From: Atopobiaceae bacterium UBA5363
GTDB lineage: Bacteria > Actinomycetota > Coriobacteriia > Coriobacteriales > Atopobiaceae
Length of the DNA: 40,285 bases
Direction: 5' to 3'
Assembly: GCA_002407925.1 (NCBI GenBank)
Contig: DHPN01000033.1
Span: 10,335-50,619 of the forward strand
The notes beneath the pieces are model-generated. The model saw only the letters and a program-made list of their open reading frames with translations. It had not been told where the DNA came from and made no database searches. Numbering within the stretch: the first letter of the stretch is position 1; every line of letters begins with the position of its first letter. The position numbers were made by a program, and so were the translations under genes. Shown one piece after another: positions 24,420 through 34,181 of this stretch.

Positions 24420-25559
24420 ATGCCCAACAACAATCAAGGTCGCCGCCATGAATCCCATCATGAAATTGCTAGGTCGGGCGATCAGGCTCGGCAGCGCTCT
24501 TCCCGTGGCCGCAGCAGGTCACGCAATCGGCAGAGCCGACCGATAAACGCGCGCAATCCACGATCGCCGCGACATCCATATAGCAGCAACCATAACTTTC
24601 GCACCATCTCTGGCCATGACACTGGCTATACGCTGCATCAGCGCAACATCAATTTCAACGGCCGACGTGAAGGACGACGCGGCCCAGACAGACGCATGCT
24701 CTTTTTCCTTATAGCCGCACTCCTTGTCCTTGTTTTACTAGTGCTTGCGATCTCAAGCTGCGTCCGGGGCTGCTCTTCAAGTACGACCGACAGCGAAGAC
24801 GAGGTAAACTCACAAGACTCGCGGGTCGCAGCAGGTGCGTCATCTGGCATAACGACAGCGCTGACCCCTGCTCTCAATGTTGCCGACAATCTTAACAAAA
24901 TTGCACAAAATGCAGACAAATACAGTGACACGCGCATGATTGAGCTCGCGGTCTCAGAGCCGGACGCCGTCGAATTCGTTGCTAATTATCCCGATGCTGA
25001 CAAAAGTGCCCAGACTTTCACTGACAGCGTCACAAAGGGTAGCTATCCAGCGCTTTACGATTGGGACAGCCGCTGGGGGAACATCGACTATGCTGACGGC
25101 GCATTTGGCATAACCGGCTCTGGTCCCACTGTGCTTTCGATGGCATATATGGGACTTACTGGCTCTTCTGACAAGACTCCTGCAACGATAGCAGACATAG
25201 CGACATCTGCTGGGTATGCAAATGGCGACGCGGGCCTTAGCAGTGACTTCTTTGACAACACGCTTGCACAGGTGGGACTTGCAGGGCACAAGTACACCCC
25301 TTCGGGAGACAACATCTCTCTCGTTCTCGAAGACGGAGCCCCGCTCGCTGTGCTCGTAAAGGCCAATACGCTCACTTCATATGCGCATTGGGTGCTTGTT
25401 AGCGGCACTGCCGATGACGGCTCGGTCTACGTCAATGATCCCACCTCGGCGACAGTGAGCTCGCATACGTGGGCAGCAAGCACAATCAGCTCTGATGCGG
25501 ATACGATGTATGCGCTTTCTGCAACCGACAACTCAGGCGATGCCGGCTCGTCAGAATAG
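24420..25559 (+). CDS. Membrane-anchored C39-like (papain-fold) protein with Ser replacing the catalytic Cys
   Basis: 379 aa. Residues 1-90 are an Arg/His/Asn-rich cytoplasmic segment, 93-115 a membrane helix, and the rest extracellular. After a linker, the C39_2-type domain begins at YDWDSRWGNIDYADG; the family's G-C-G-P-T nucleophile motif reads GSGPT, with Ser234 in place of Cys (codon TCT, checked). His323 (YAHWVLVSG) and Asp340 (VYVNDP) remain in the expected order. It could be a binding or pseudo-protease protein, or less likely a Ser-nucleophile enzyme. ATG 24420 has GAGAGGA at good spacing. It is divergent from argR and convergent with pgm. The long basic cytoplasmic tail is unusual for such proteins. 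Confidence 0.82.
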   Translation: MPNNNQGRRHESHHEIARSGDQARQRSSRGRSRSRNRQSRPINARNPRSPRHPYSSNHNFRTISGHDTGYTLHQRNINFNGRREGRRGPDRRMLFFLIAALLVLVLLVLAISSCVRGCSSSTTDSEDEVNSQDSRVAAGASSGITTALTPALNVADNLNKIAQNADKYSDTRMIELAVSEPDAVEFVANYPDADKSAQTFTDSVTKGSYPALYDWDSRWGNIDYADGAFGITGSGPTVLSMAYMGLTGSSDKTPATIADIATSAGYANGDAGLSSDFFDNTLAQVGLAGHKYTPSGDNISLVLEDGAPLAVLVKANTLTSYAHWVLVSGTADDGSVYVNDPTSATVSSHTWAASTISSDADTMYALSATDNSGDAGSSE

Positions 25560-25572
25560 CTGACGAGACAGG

Positions 25573-25618
25573 AAAAAAGTCGCCGTAGACCTCTTCACTT
25601 TCAAGAGCCTGCGGCGAC
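25573..25618 (-). terminator. Rho-independent terminator for the phosphoglucomutase gene
   Basis: On the minus strand GTCGCCG and CGGCGAC form a 7-bp stem (25579-25585 with 25612-25618), with an inner CTCTT/AAGAG pairing, followed by six Ts. The plus-strand side has no T-run, but the stem also lies after the C39-like gene. Confidence 0.8.
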
Positions 25619-25672
25619 AAACTCAAAAACTCCAGGGATACGTCATTACCCGGGGTGCAAACGACTCTTGGC

Positions 25673-27397
25673 CTATGAAAGGAGCCCTTCCGCTGCTGTA
25701 CGCAGCTTGGCTTCTACAGCTTCGGCATCTGAGCGTGTTGCCCCCTTGGAAAACAGGTATGCCTTGACCTTCGGCTCTGTTCCTGACGGACGGAAGATGA
25801 CTTTGTTGTCACCTTTAAGGCGGAACTCGATCACGTTGGCCCTCGGCAGCTTTTGCTTGGGGTCTTTTTGCAAGCCTGCGACAACAGGCATCTCCACGCC
25901 CTGGCCGAAGTCCGTCATGCCGACGACGGGATAGCCGCCGATCTCCTTGGGCGAACGTTCGCGCAAATTGCGCATGATCTCGGCCATTCTCTTCGCTCCC
26001 GCCTCGCCTGGAAATTGGGCGTTGACGATGCCATTGAGGTAGTAGCCATACTTTTTGTAGAGTAGGTCCATAGCCTCGTAGAGGTCTAAGCCCTTCTCTG
26101 CATAATAAGCGCTCATCTCAACTGCCAGCATTGTGGCAACGACGGCGTCCTTGTCACGGACATGCGTGCCGACCAAATAGCCATAGGACTCCTCAAACCC
26201 CATGAGGAAGCGATCTCCTTCTCCCGCTGCTTTTAGCAGGTCGATTTGGCCGCCGATGAACTTGAAGCCGGTAAGCACCCGACGCATCTCAAACCCATAG
26301 TGTCGCGCCACTGCGTCTGGCATGACAGAAGAAACAATCGTCGAGACAGCCACTTTGCGCGAGACGTCCTCGCCATTTCTCGCAGCCGTGCCTGCAAGCC
26401 AATCGAGCAACAGGACACCCATTTCGTTGCCGGTAAGTAGCTTGTACTCCCCTGCATGGGGAATGGCAGTGCCCATGCGATCAGCGTCAGGATCCGTTGC
26501 GACCATGAGATTCGGCTTGACCTTATCGCAGAGCTTCAGACCGAGCTCAAGTGCCTCGCGAAACTCCGGATTGGGATACGGGCATGTCGGAAAGTGCCCG
26601 TCAGGATCACGCTGCTCAGGCACTATCGAAACATCCTTAACCCCAATTTCCTTCAAAATACGGGTAACGCATTCGAGCCCTGTTCCATTCAGGGGTGTAT
26701 AGACGACTTTAAAGCCGTCGGGAGCTTTAAAGCCAGGGACGGAGACTTTCTTGATCACATCGATAAAACTATCGAGGACCTCCTCAGGTGTCCACGTTAT
26801 GCGTCCCTCGGCTAAGGCCTGGTCGAAATCCATTGACTTCACTGCACCGAACATCGGCGTAGAGTGAATTGAAGCAGAGATCTCGTCAGCGGCTTCATTG
26901 GCAATCTGGCATCCATTGTCATCGTAGACCTTGTAGCCGTTGTAGATGGCAGGGTTGTGGCTGGCCGTCAAGACGATGCCGGCCGAGGCATGAAGATAGC
27001 GGACCGCAAATGAAAGGGCCGGCACTGGCTCAATACGCGGGTAGACAAAGACCTTCACTCCATTGGCGGCAAGCACCCCTGCGGCCACCTTCTGGAAATC
27101 CTCCCCTTTCAGACGCGAGTCTCGCGCAAGCGCCAGAGAGGGATGGTCGTAGTGAGCGTTGAGGTAGTTAGCGACGCCCTGTGTGGCTTGAGCGACGACA
27201 TAGATGTTCATGCGGTTTGTGCCGACGCCAAGCGTGCCGCGCAGGCCAGCAGTGCCAAAGTCCAGGTCACGGTAGAACGCGTCATTGAGCTTCTCTTCAT
27301 TGCCTGGCTCCATAAGCTCGTCAAGCTCTGCCTTGAGATCTGCTTCGGAGACATTGTCCATCCAAAGCCGAGCCTTAGCTTCAACCTCTTTGTCCAT
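25673..27397 (-). CDS. Phosphoglucomutase/phosphomannomutase (alpha-D-phosphohexomutase)
   Basis: Cytoplasmic enzyme interconverting hexose 1- and 6-phosphates, 574 aa, of the long type close to Bacillus PgcA and eukaryotic PGM2. The order of motifs is complete: FGTAGLRG near residue 48, the phosphoserine loop GIVLTASHNP, the Mg-binding DPDADR, the sugar-binding GFEESYGYLVG and the phosphate-binding RPSGTEPK. AAGGGC lies 4 nt before the ATG. It is a single minus-strand gene, divergent from the rRNA methyltransferase gene. Confidence 0.96.
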   Translation of the reverse strand: MDKEVEAKARLWMDNVSEADLKAELDELMEPGNEEKLNDAFYRDLDFGTAGLRGTLGVGTNRMNIYVVAQATQGVANYLNAHYDHPSLALARDSRLKGEDFQKVAAGVLAANGVKVFVYPRIEPVPALSFAVRYLHASAGIVLTASHNPAIYNGYKVYDDNGCQIANEAADEISASIHSTPMFGAVKSMDFDQALAEGRITWTPEEVLDSFIDVIKKVSVPGFKAPDGFKVVYTPLNGTGLECVTRILKEIGVKDVSIVPEQRDPDGHFPTCPYPNPEFREALELGLKLCDKVKPNLMVATDPDADRMGTAIPHAGEYKLLTGNEMGVLLLDWLAGTAARNGEDVSRKVAVSTIVSSVMPDAVARHYGFEMRRVLTGFKFIGGQIDLLKAAGEGDRFLMGFEESYGYLVGTHVRDKDAVVATMLAVEMSAYYAEKGLDLYEAMDLLYKKYGYYLNGIVNAQFPGEAGAKRMAEIMRNLRERSPKEIGGYPVVGMTDFGQGVEMPVVAGLQKDPKQKLPRANVIEFRLKGDNKVIFRPSGTEPKVKAYLFSKGATRSDAEAVEAKLRTAAEGLLS

Positions 27398-27603
27398 ACT
27401 TGCCCTTTCGCTTCATGCCGCCTTACCCATCAAATGGCAACGCATGCTCTATACCCTTAATAGTATCTTCCTTGTCCCCAGCTGTCGCCTCCCATGCGGC
27501 AGACGGCTGCCATGCGCATGGTAGGGCCACACTATGGCTTCTAACGCACTTACATGCACCACTCAAGCTACACTAGACAAAACTACGGGCGAAAGGTAAC
27601 CCG

Positions 27604-29895
27604 ATGGAATTTTTCGCAACATGTCCAGCAGGCCTAGAGAGGCTACTCACACAGGAGTTGCGCTCTCTAGGACTTTCCCAATTGCGTCCGCTACGCGGCC
27701 AGGTGAGCTTCGAAGGCGATCTGCGTGACGCATACAAAGCTTGTCTGTGGTCGCGGCTCGCTTCCCGAGTCATAGCGGTGCTGGCGCACATACCGGCTGA
27801 CAGCTCCGATGCCCTGTACGAAGGCGTTTCGTCAATTGCTTGGGAGGACGAAATCTCCCCTCACAAAACGTTCGCGGTAGAGGCACACGGCGTCAACGAC
27901 AATTTGCGCAACACGCAGTTCACAGCTCTTCGCACAAAGGACGCGGTCTTGGATCGAATGCGCGCCCATAGCTGTGGGCGGCCACAGATAGACACCGCTG
28001 ATCCCGATGTGTCCCTGTTCGTACGTCTTGGACGCAAAAGAGCTGTCGTAGGCATTGATTTGGCTGGGGAGGCTCTCTTCCGTCGTGGGACAAAGCCTCC
28101 GTTTGGCTCCAAGCCCTCGCTTCGCCACGACTATGCAGCTGCCCTTCTTGAGGTTGGCGGCTGGTATCGCCGCTGCCGACGAGAGGAAGAAAGCATCTTT
28201 GCACTCAGCCCCTGTGCGGACAGCCTGCTCTTTGAGGCCGGCGAAGAGGCCGGCGACCGTGCCGCCGGGCTTGGCCGCCAGACATGGGGCTTTGAGGGCT
28301 GGCTTCGCCACGAAGCGACGCTATGGGATGATCTTTGCGAAGAAGCCCGGCGGCGAGCTGATGTCGGCGCCTCACATCTTCCTTCGCTGCGCCTTATCGC
28401 TGCCGGCTTGCACCCCATGCAAGAAGATATGCCCATCCCGTTCGAGGCTTGTCAAGGCGTACGGTGCTTTGACCTGACGCACGACATGGACCGACTCGCG
28501 GCGGCGGCGGCTGGCATAGATTGCCTGATGGCATGCGATCTCTCATCTTTGGCGCAGACCGACATGGCACAGGAGGCGGACCTGCTTGCTTATCTGCGCC
28601 AGGCTGCCCAGGTTGTCTCGCCCACGTCAGACTTTGTTACCATTTCAACGAGCACGGACATAAACGAAGAACTGTCCTTTGATGGCACCGATCGCCTTGA
28701 GACACTTATGGGACCCTCCCAAGTCTTCATCTGCCATGGCAGTCTCCAAGACCACCCATTCCCGGCAGCAGATATCCCCTTAAAGGGTGGAAGGGATGTC
28801 TTCGTGGCCCTGCCCCAAAGTGAGCAGTTCGCCCGCCGGCTCGAGAAGGCATGGCGCCTTCGTCGCAGATGGGCGCAACAAGAAGACATTGGCTGCTTTC
28901 GTGCCTATGATGCCGACTTGCCCGACTATGCCCTGGCAATCGACTATTACCAGCCTTCGCAGTTGCTCAAGGAACGTGATTTTGGTGGAAACGGGACAGG
29001 CCCTTGGGCAGTCGTCAGCGAGTATGCCGCTCCAAAGGAGATCAAGCCGTCAACAGCGAGGCGACGCCTTTTCGATGCGCTGGCAATACTCCCTCGCGTC
29101 ATGGGCGTCGATTCTCGCAACATCTACGTAAAGCAGCGCATGAGATCGAAGGGCGGCTCCCAGTATGCCCACGGAGAGTCGCAGGCAAAAGCTGCCAAGA
29201 GAGCCCAAATGGACCGGGGGAAAAGCAAGGGGGCAGATCTTGCCAGCCTGCCCAGGGAAGCCCACCTTGTCGATGAGGGCGGCCTTACTTTCGAAGTCAA
29301 TTTCGGCTGTGGACTCGACACGGGCCTGTTCTTAGACACGCGCGACGTCCGCAGCCTCGTGAGAGAGCACATCAAAAGAGCTCCTGATCCGAAGCGCTTC
29401 TTGAATCTCTTTGCTTACACAGGCAGCGCCACCTGCTATGCAGCTGACGGTGGGGCAAAAGCCACGACCACCGTGGACCTCTCGCGCCCTTACTTGCAGT
29501 GGGCACGACGCAACATGCGGCGCAACGGCTTCGTCGGACCGCAGCACAGCTACGTGCAGGCTGACATCCTCCCATGGGCAGTCCAGATGCGCCATAGCCC
29601 TAACCGCTGGGATCTCATCTACCTTGACCCGCCAAGCTTTTCGAATTCTTCGCAGATGGCAAGCTCGTCATTTGACCTACAGCGCGATCATGTAGAGCTG
29701 CTCATCAACGTGTCGAGACTGCTCTCACCGCATGCTCTATGCATCTTTTGCTGCAACCTGCGAAAGTTCAAACCTGATATAGCCGCTTTGGCAAAGGCCG
29801 ACGTAAGCCTTGAAGACATTAGTGACGAGACCATTCCGGACGACTTCAAGCGCAACGCGCGTATACACCACTGCTATCTTGTGCGTCACAGCTAG
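27604..29895 (+). CDS. RlmKL-like 23S rRNA methyltransferase with degenerate RlmL half
   Basis: 763 aa with the architecture of bifunctional RlmKL. Residues 1-165 (FFATCPAGLERLLTQEL start and THUMP region) and RRGTKPPFGSKPSLRHDYAAALL introduce the RlmL half. The AdoMet-binding DPMCGSGT motif is reduced to LSPCADSL (about 200) and the NPPYGER catalytic motif is not found, although WGFEGW is kept. The C-terminal RlmK half (about 430-763) is intact: YYQPSQL, FLNLFAYTGSATCYAADGG (about 598-616), VDLSRPYLQWARRN and YLDPPSFSNSSQM (about 671-683). It should therefore make the RlmK modification (m7G2069 in E. coli numbering) but not the RlmL one (m2G2445). AAAGG sits 7 nt before the ATG. Confidence 0.9.
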   Translation: MEFFATCPAGLERLLTQELRSLGLSQLRPLRGQVSFEGDLRDAYKACLWSRLASRVIAVLAHIPADSSDALYEGVSSIAWEDEISPHKTFAVEAHGVNDNLRNTQFTALRTKDAVLDRMRAHSCGRPQIDTADPDVSLFVRLGRKRAVVGIDLAGEALFRRGTKPPFGSKPSLRHDYAAALLEVGGWYRRCRREEESIFALSPCADSLLFEAGEEAGDRAAGLGRQTWGFEGWLRHEATLWDDLCEEARRRADVGASHLPSLRLIAAGLHPMQEDMPIPFEACQGVRCFDLTHDMDRLAAAAAGIDCLMACDLSSLAQTDMAQEADLLAYLRQAAQVVSPTSDFVTISTSTDINEELSFDGTDRLETLMGPSQVFICHGSLQDHPFPAADIPLKGGRDVFVALPQSEQFARRLEKAWRLRRRWAQQEDIGCFRAYDADLPDYALAIDYYQPSQLLKERDFGGNGTGPWAVVSEYAAPKEIKPSTARRRLFDALAILPRVMGVDSRNIYVKQRMRSKGGSQYAHGESQAKAAKRAQMDRGKSKGADLASLPREAHLVDEGGLTFEVNFGCGLDTGLFLDTRDVRSLVREHIKRAPDPKRFLNLFAYTGSATCYAADGGAKATTTVDLSRPYLQWARRNMRRNGFVGPQHSYVQADILPWAVQMRHSPNRWDLIYLDPPSFSNSSQMASSSFDLQRDHVELLINVSRLLSPHALCIFCCNLRKFKPDIAALAKADVSLEDISDETIPDDFKRNARIHHCYLVRHS

Positions 29896-29910
29896 CCAAA
29901 GCAGCCAGCC

Positions 29911-29939
29911 GAGATGATGCGTCCGGGACACATCATCTC
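29911..29939. terminator. Hairpin between convergent rRNA methyltransferase and S10 peptidase genes
   Basis: GAGATGATG and CATCATCTC form a perfect 9-bp stem around an 11-base loop, 15 bases after the methyltransferase stop. No long T-run follows on either side, so it is a likely but not ideal bidirectional terminator. Confidence 0.55.
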
Positions 29940-29953
29940 ACAGGCTCTCACGC

Positions 29954-31519
29954 TCATTGCTTCGCGTAAAAGGCGGCCAGATCCTTATCGATGGCAGCAA
30001 GAGAAGGTTCGTCTACGTAGGCCATATGGCCGCAGCCATAGCGGTGGAACTCAACGCGCTCCTGAATCTGCGAAGAGAGAAATTGTGCCGACAGGTCGTG
30101 AACGACGTTCCAGTACGTCGTTGCCGCGTCAAAGCGACCGCCAAGCACGCAGAGCTTTATAGTTGGGTCTCGCCGCAGCGCACAGGCAATGTCAATCGCG
30201 ACGTTGGGAGCGCCAACCTTCTGGCCTGTGCCCGGGGCCTCATGACTCCAGTCCCATTTCTCTCCAACTGCATGGTAGTTGTTGTCAAGATAGCGCGCTG
30301 GGGCCTTAAAGCCGAGGTCCTGGTGGATAAAGCTACGAAAAGCGCGATTCCAAACGGCGTTCACCACATCGTCTGCTGCGTCCTCGCCGGCGAACCACTC
30401 CCAACTCTGCTGCTGGTACCCAGGGGCGTCTGAGGTAAATCGCGTATCAAGGCGGCCGGTGACTTTGCCCTCTTCATAAAGCAGGCGCGCACGGAAGTCC
30501 TCAAGGCTCACCCGCAGGTGCCGCTGTACGATGAAGCTCTCGGGAAGACCGATCATGCGGGACATATACTGTGCCATCTTGCACTCTTCTTGCTTATCTA
30601 GGCGATCCCCCAGGAGGAGCGCCGGGGCATAGCGGTGCTCCGTGAAGTCCATTGCCTCATCAAAGAACTCATCAGCGTCTCGACCGATGCCAGCTTTGTT
30701 AAAGTATTGCGCCGTCGCAGCGAAGGTCGGCAGCATGCCAAGGTAGTAAAGGTCTTCGCCCGGCAGCGTCTGCACCCAGTCCCAAATCGCGGAGAGCATG
30801 ATGACGCCTACAAGCTTGATGCCACGTTCCCCCAGCAGGCGCATCAAGACCGCGTTGCGCAGCGTTCCGTAGGACTCGCCAAGCAGGTAGAGCGGCGCAT
30901 CCCATCGGCCGTTAAGCTCAAGCCATGCCGCTATGGCGCGGCAAAAGGCATCGGCGTCGCCATCAATGCCAAACAAGGAGGAGCTGTCCTGCCCCTCAGC
31001 AAGTGGTGAGAATCCTGTGCCGGGAGCGTCGAGAAAGACGAGGTCGGAGTATTTGAGCACTGTGTAGGGGTTGTCTTCCACGGGAGCATCAAAGCGGAGG
31101 TGATCGCGACCGGCCGGCCTTACGCGCAACGGGCCAAAGCCGCCGAAGTTTATGGGCACTGACGCGCAGCCGGGGCCGCCATTGTAGCAAAACGTCACCG
31201 GACGCCTTCTGTCTGCGCAAGAGCCCTGGTCGACAGACACATAGGAAAGGCAGAACATCTTCGCTTGCAGCCTGCCAGTGTCATCGCGAACGTCGACGTA
31301 ACCGGCCGTCGCCAGATAGTCGAGCCGCCCTTCCCCACTCTCCCAGGTCAGACGCGCTGAGGCGGCATCGGGAGTCGCACCGGAAGCGCTATCCCTCACT
31401 CGCCAGAAGCTCTCATGCTCACTGGCAGCCCCGTTTGCCCTAGCTCTCGCAAGATCACCGCTAGGGATATGAGGCGGACATGGGGAAGCAGGGGGTTGAA
31501 GCATACGATCTTGTTCCAT
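29954..31519 (-). CDS. S10-family serine carboxypeptidase
   Basis: 521 aa alpha/beta-hydrolase peptidase expected to remove C-terminal residues from peptides. Family landmarks are all present: FCYNGGPGCASVPINFGGFG for the oxyanion region, DAPGTGFS, the nucleophile Ser216 in LLGESYGTLR, the Asp in LGGRFDAATTYWN and the catalytic His in GCGHMAYVDE. There is no signal peptide or membrane segment, so it appears cytoplasmic, unlike eukaryotic S10 enzymes. ATG 31519 has AAGGAG 6 nt upstream; the frame opens 16 codons earlier without a ribosome site. Peptide use would suit a peptide- or amino-acid-fermenting organism, but that is inference. Confidence 0.93.
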   Translation of the reverse strand: MEQDRMLQPPASPCPPHIPSGDLARARANGAASEHESFWRVRDSASGATPDAASARLTWESGEGRLDYLATAGYVDVRDDTGRLQAKMFCLSYVSVDQGSCADRRRPVTFCYNGGPGCASVPINFGGFGPLRVRPAGRDHLRFDAPVEDNPYTVLKYSDLVFLDAPGTGFSPLAEGQDSSSLFGIDGDADAFCRAIAAWLELNGRWDAPLYLLGESYGTLRNAVLMRLLGERGIKLVGVIMLSAIWDWVQTLPGEDLYYLGMLPTFAATAQYFNKAGIGRDADEFFDEAMDFTEHRYAPALLLGDRLDKQEECKMAQYMSRMIGLPESFIVQRHLRVSLEDFRARLLYEEGKVTGRLDTRFTSDAPGYQQQSWEWFAGEDAADDVVNAVWNRAFRSFIHQDLGFKAPARYLDNNYHAVGEKWDWSHEAPGTGQKVGAPNVAIDIACALRRDPTIKLCVLGGRFDAATTYWNVVHDLSAQFLSSQIQERVEFHRYGCGHMAYVDEPSLAAIDKDLAAFYAKQ

Positions 31520-31678
31520 TGTTCTCTCCTTACAGGCTGGCCAAACGATGCCTTCATAAGCATGCATGAAGCTCGCGGCAGACGCGCGCGAGGCGTTCCA
31601 TCAACCTGCCAGTCTACGCTTGTCAGCTCTCAATTTCGCCCCATAAGACCTGCTCATGCTGGGCAAAAAGATTATCTC

Positions 31679-31706
31679 TTGCGTACGCATAAAAATGCAA
31701 TATAAT
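31679..31706 (+). promoter_or_regulatory. Promoter of the kup gene
   Basis: TTGCGT (31679-31684) and a perfect TATAAT (31701-31706) are separated by 16 bases, about 100 bases before the kup ATG. The 287-base region between the S10 and kup genes otherwise shows no gene, and I see no clear c-di-AMP riboswitch core. Confidence 0.6.
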
Positions 31707-31806
31707 TGTTGTTTTGGCACGATTATATCGCCGGTACCACATGCAGCCTGCAAACAATACAACCGACGGGAAACACGCATCGGGCGCTTTCAACGTTTGG
31801 AGGATC

Positions 31807-34158
31807 ATGAGTACTACTCACAGTTCAAGTCGCATCGGCAAAAGCGCCACAGCTGACTCACCACATAATTCTTTTGACAAAAGGCCCACTTGCCACGCTA
31901 AAAACAGGGGCATACCTCTCAGCATGGGCATGGTGCTCGTGACACTCGGCGTCGTCTACGGAGACATCGGGACGTCCCCCATGTACACCATGCGTGCCAT
32001 TATGGCAGGCAACGGCGGCCTTTCTACAATGAGTGAAGACGTGGTCCTCGGTGCGCTTTCACTGCTCATCTGGACGATTACCCTCATCACAACCGTAAAA
32101 TACGTCATGATCGCCATGAAGGCCGACAACCATAATGAGGGGGGCATCTTCGCGCTCTACAGCCTTGTGCGCCGCTGCGGCAAGTGGCTCCTCTTCCCTG
32201 CCATGATCGGTGGGGCAGCGCTGCTCGCTGATGGCATTTTGACCCCTGCTGTCACGGTCACGACCGCTATCGAGGGATTGCGCACCGTCAACTTCTTCTA
32301 TAAGTTGATCGGAGACAACCAGCATATCGTCGTTGCGATCACCATCGCAATACTGTGCCTGCTGTTCGTCATCCAGCGCGCTGGCACCTCAAGCATCGGC
32401 AAGGCCTTCGGCCCTGTTATGACCGTATGGTTTTGCTTCCTCGGCGCCATGGGCCTCATGAACATCATTGAGGCAAACGATTGGTCGATCCTTCGCGCCT
32501 TGAACCCTGTGCGCGGCATTGTGTTTTTGTTTTCCGACATCAACGCAGCCGGTCTCATGGTCTTGGGCAATGTCTTCCTGTGCACGACCGGTGCGGAGGC
32601 CCTTTACTCTGACATGGGCCACGTTGGCAAAGACAATATTTATGCAAGCTGGCCTTTTGTGAAAATCTGCCTCATTCTCAACTACCTTGGACAGGGCTCT
32701 TTCATCTTAGTCAACACAAAGAATCTGAGCATGCTCTCCGTTGCCGACCTCAATCCATTCTTTGAGATGGTGCCCGAGCAAATGCGCGTCTTTGCTGTCA
32801 TACTCTCTACCTTTGCGGCAATCATCGCTTCTCAAGCGCTTATCACAGGATCTTTCTCGATTGTCTCAGAGGCAATCCACCTCGATCTGATGCCTCATAT
32901 GAAAATTACCTACCCCTCTGAGACAAAGGGCCAGATCTACATTCCTCTTGTCAACAATATCATCTGGGCTGGCTGTATTTTTGTGGTCCTGCTGTTCCAA
33001 ACCTCAAGCCATATGGAGGCAGCCTACGGCTTGGCCATCACTGCTACCATGCTGATGACAACGCTGCTTCTCTACACCTATCTTAAGAACATTCGCCACA
33101 AGCCCCTCGGCGCTATGATCTTCCTTGTGTTTTTTGTGCTCATCGAGGGCATGTTCTTCTTCTCCAGCTTGACGAAGTTCACCCATGGCGGCTATTTCAC
33201 TGTGTTGATGGCTACACTCATCTTCCTCGTCATGTATATTTGGCGTCGCGGGACTGCCATCGAGCGGACGCAGACCGTCTATCTTCCCGTGAACAAGTAC
33301 ATCGACCAGCTGCGAGAGCTCTCCCATGATAATTCCTACCCCTTCATCGCGGACAACCTCGTCTTCATGACCAATGATTCGTCACCTGACAAGCTGGACC
33401 GTGACATTCTCTATTCCATCTTGGACAAGCGCCCCAAGCGCGCCCACGCCTACTATTTCCTCAATGTCCAGGTGTCTGATGAGCCGCATACGCTGTCATA
33501 TTCGATCAATGACTTTGGCACTGACTTTGTCTTCAAGGTACAGCTGCGCCTCGGCTTCCGCGTGAACCAACGAGTCAACCAGTACCTCTATCAGATCGTT
33601 TCAGACCTTGTGAAGTCAGGTCAGTTGGCGCCTCAGTACCACAAGTATTCAATCTATCGCACCACCGGGGACGTCGGGGACTTTCGCTTCTGCATGATAC
33701 GAAAGGAGATCTCTCCGGAATCAGACGTTTCAGGCTCTGATGCTGCTGTGCTCGGCGCAAAATATGCAATCCGTCACATTTGCGGGTCGCCTGCGCATTG
33801 GTACGGCCTTGAGAACTCGAGCACCCTGATAGAGTACGTGCCTCTTTTCACCAAGACCAAGCATACGCACCATTTGACGCGTGTTTCCTTGGAAGATGCA
33901 ATCAGGGCCTCTGCGCTTGCAAAAACTCCCTATGACACGCAGGTATCAACGGAGCCATCGCCCAGCCCGCAGCTGGCTGGAGCTGATGAGGAAGAGGATG
34001 TCTTCTCTGACAGCCTGAAGTCAGCCCGAGAGGAGCTGAGCCGCGAGGTGGAAAGTACCGTCATCGGAGGAGACACGGCAAGCTTCAAGCCGCTTGTCAT
34101 TGACGAGGATTCAGAGCAAGGAAGCGACGACACCGATAACGCTGACGACGCTTCATGA
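31807..34158 (+). CDS. kup: KUP/HAK-family potassium uptake transporter
   Basis: Membrane K+ importer, probably H+-coupled, of 783 aa. The N-terminal membrane part (about 45-480, roughly 12 helices) has the family start LGVVYGDIGTSPMYTMRAI, NEGGIFALYSLVRR and GGAALLADGILTPAVTVTTAIEGL. A long C-terminal cytoplasmic domain follows, ending in an acidic Ser/Asp/Glu-rich tail. It is longer than E. coli Kup (622 aa) mainly in that tail. ATG 31807 has GGAGG 3-4 nt upstream; the 31 codons before it are out-competed by this ribosome site. Confidence 0.95.
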   Translation: MSTTHSSSRIGKSATADSPHNSFDKRPTCHAKNRGIPLSMGMVLVTLGVVYGDIGTSPMYTMRAIMAGNGGLSTMSEDVVLGALSLLIWTITLITTVKYVMIAMKADNHNEGGIFALYSLVRRCGKWLLFPAMIGGAALLADGILTPAVTVTTAIEGLRTVNFFYKLIGDNQHIVVAITIAILCLLFVIQRAGTSSIGKAFGPVMTVWFCFLGAMGLMNIIEANDWSILRALNPVRGIVFLFSDINAAGLMVLGNVFLCTTGAEALYSDMGHVGKDNIYASWPFVKICLILNYLGQGSFILVNTKNLSMLSVADLNPFFEMVPEQMRVFAVILSTFAAIIASQALITGSFSIVSEAIHLDLMPHMKITYPSETKGQIYIPLVNNIIWAGCIFVVLLFQTSSHMEAAYGLAITATMLMTTLLLYTYLKNIRHKPLGAMIFLVFFVLIEGMFFFSSLTKFTHGGYFTVLMATLIFLVMYIWRRGTAIERTQTVYLPVNKYIDQLRELSHDNSYPFIADNLVFMTNDSSPDKLDRDILYSILDKRPKRAHAYYFLNVQVSDEPHTLSYSINDFGTDFVFKVQLRLGFRVNQRVNQYLYQIVSDLVKSGQLAPQYHKYSIYRTTGDVGDFRFCMIRKEISPESDVSGSDAAVLGAKYAIRHICGSPAHWYGLENSSTLIEYVPLFTKTKHTHHLTRVSLEDAIRASALAKTPYDTQVSTEPSPSPQLAGADEEEDVFSDSLKSAREELSREVESTVIGGDTASFKPLVIDEDSEQGSDDTDNADDAS

Positions 34159-34181
34159 TGCCCTGCCGACTCTTTGTTTGC

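Noticed and set aside
27510..27521. Palindrome CCATGCGCATGG in the pgm/rRNA methyltransferase gap
   Set aside because: A short even palindrome in GC-rich sequence; overlapping partial repeats make it hard to tell from chance and no regulator is suggested.
31520..31806. Possible c-di-AMP (ydaO-type) riboswitch before the potassium transporter
   Set aside because: Such switches often precede kup genes, but I could not find the conserved core, and the promoter at 31679-31706 leaves only about 100 bases of leader.
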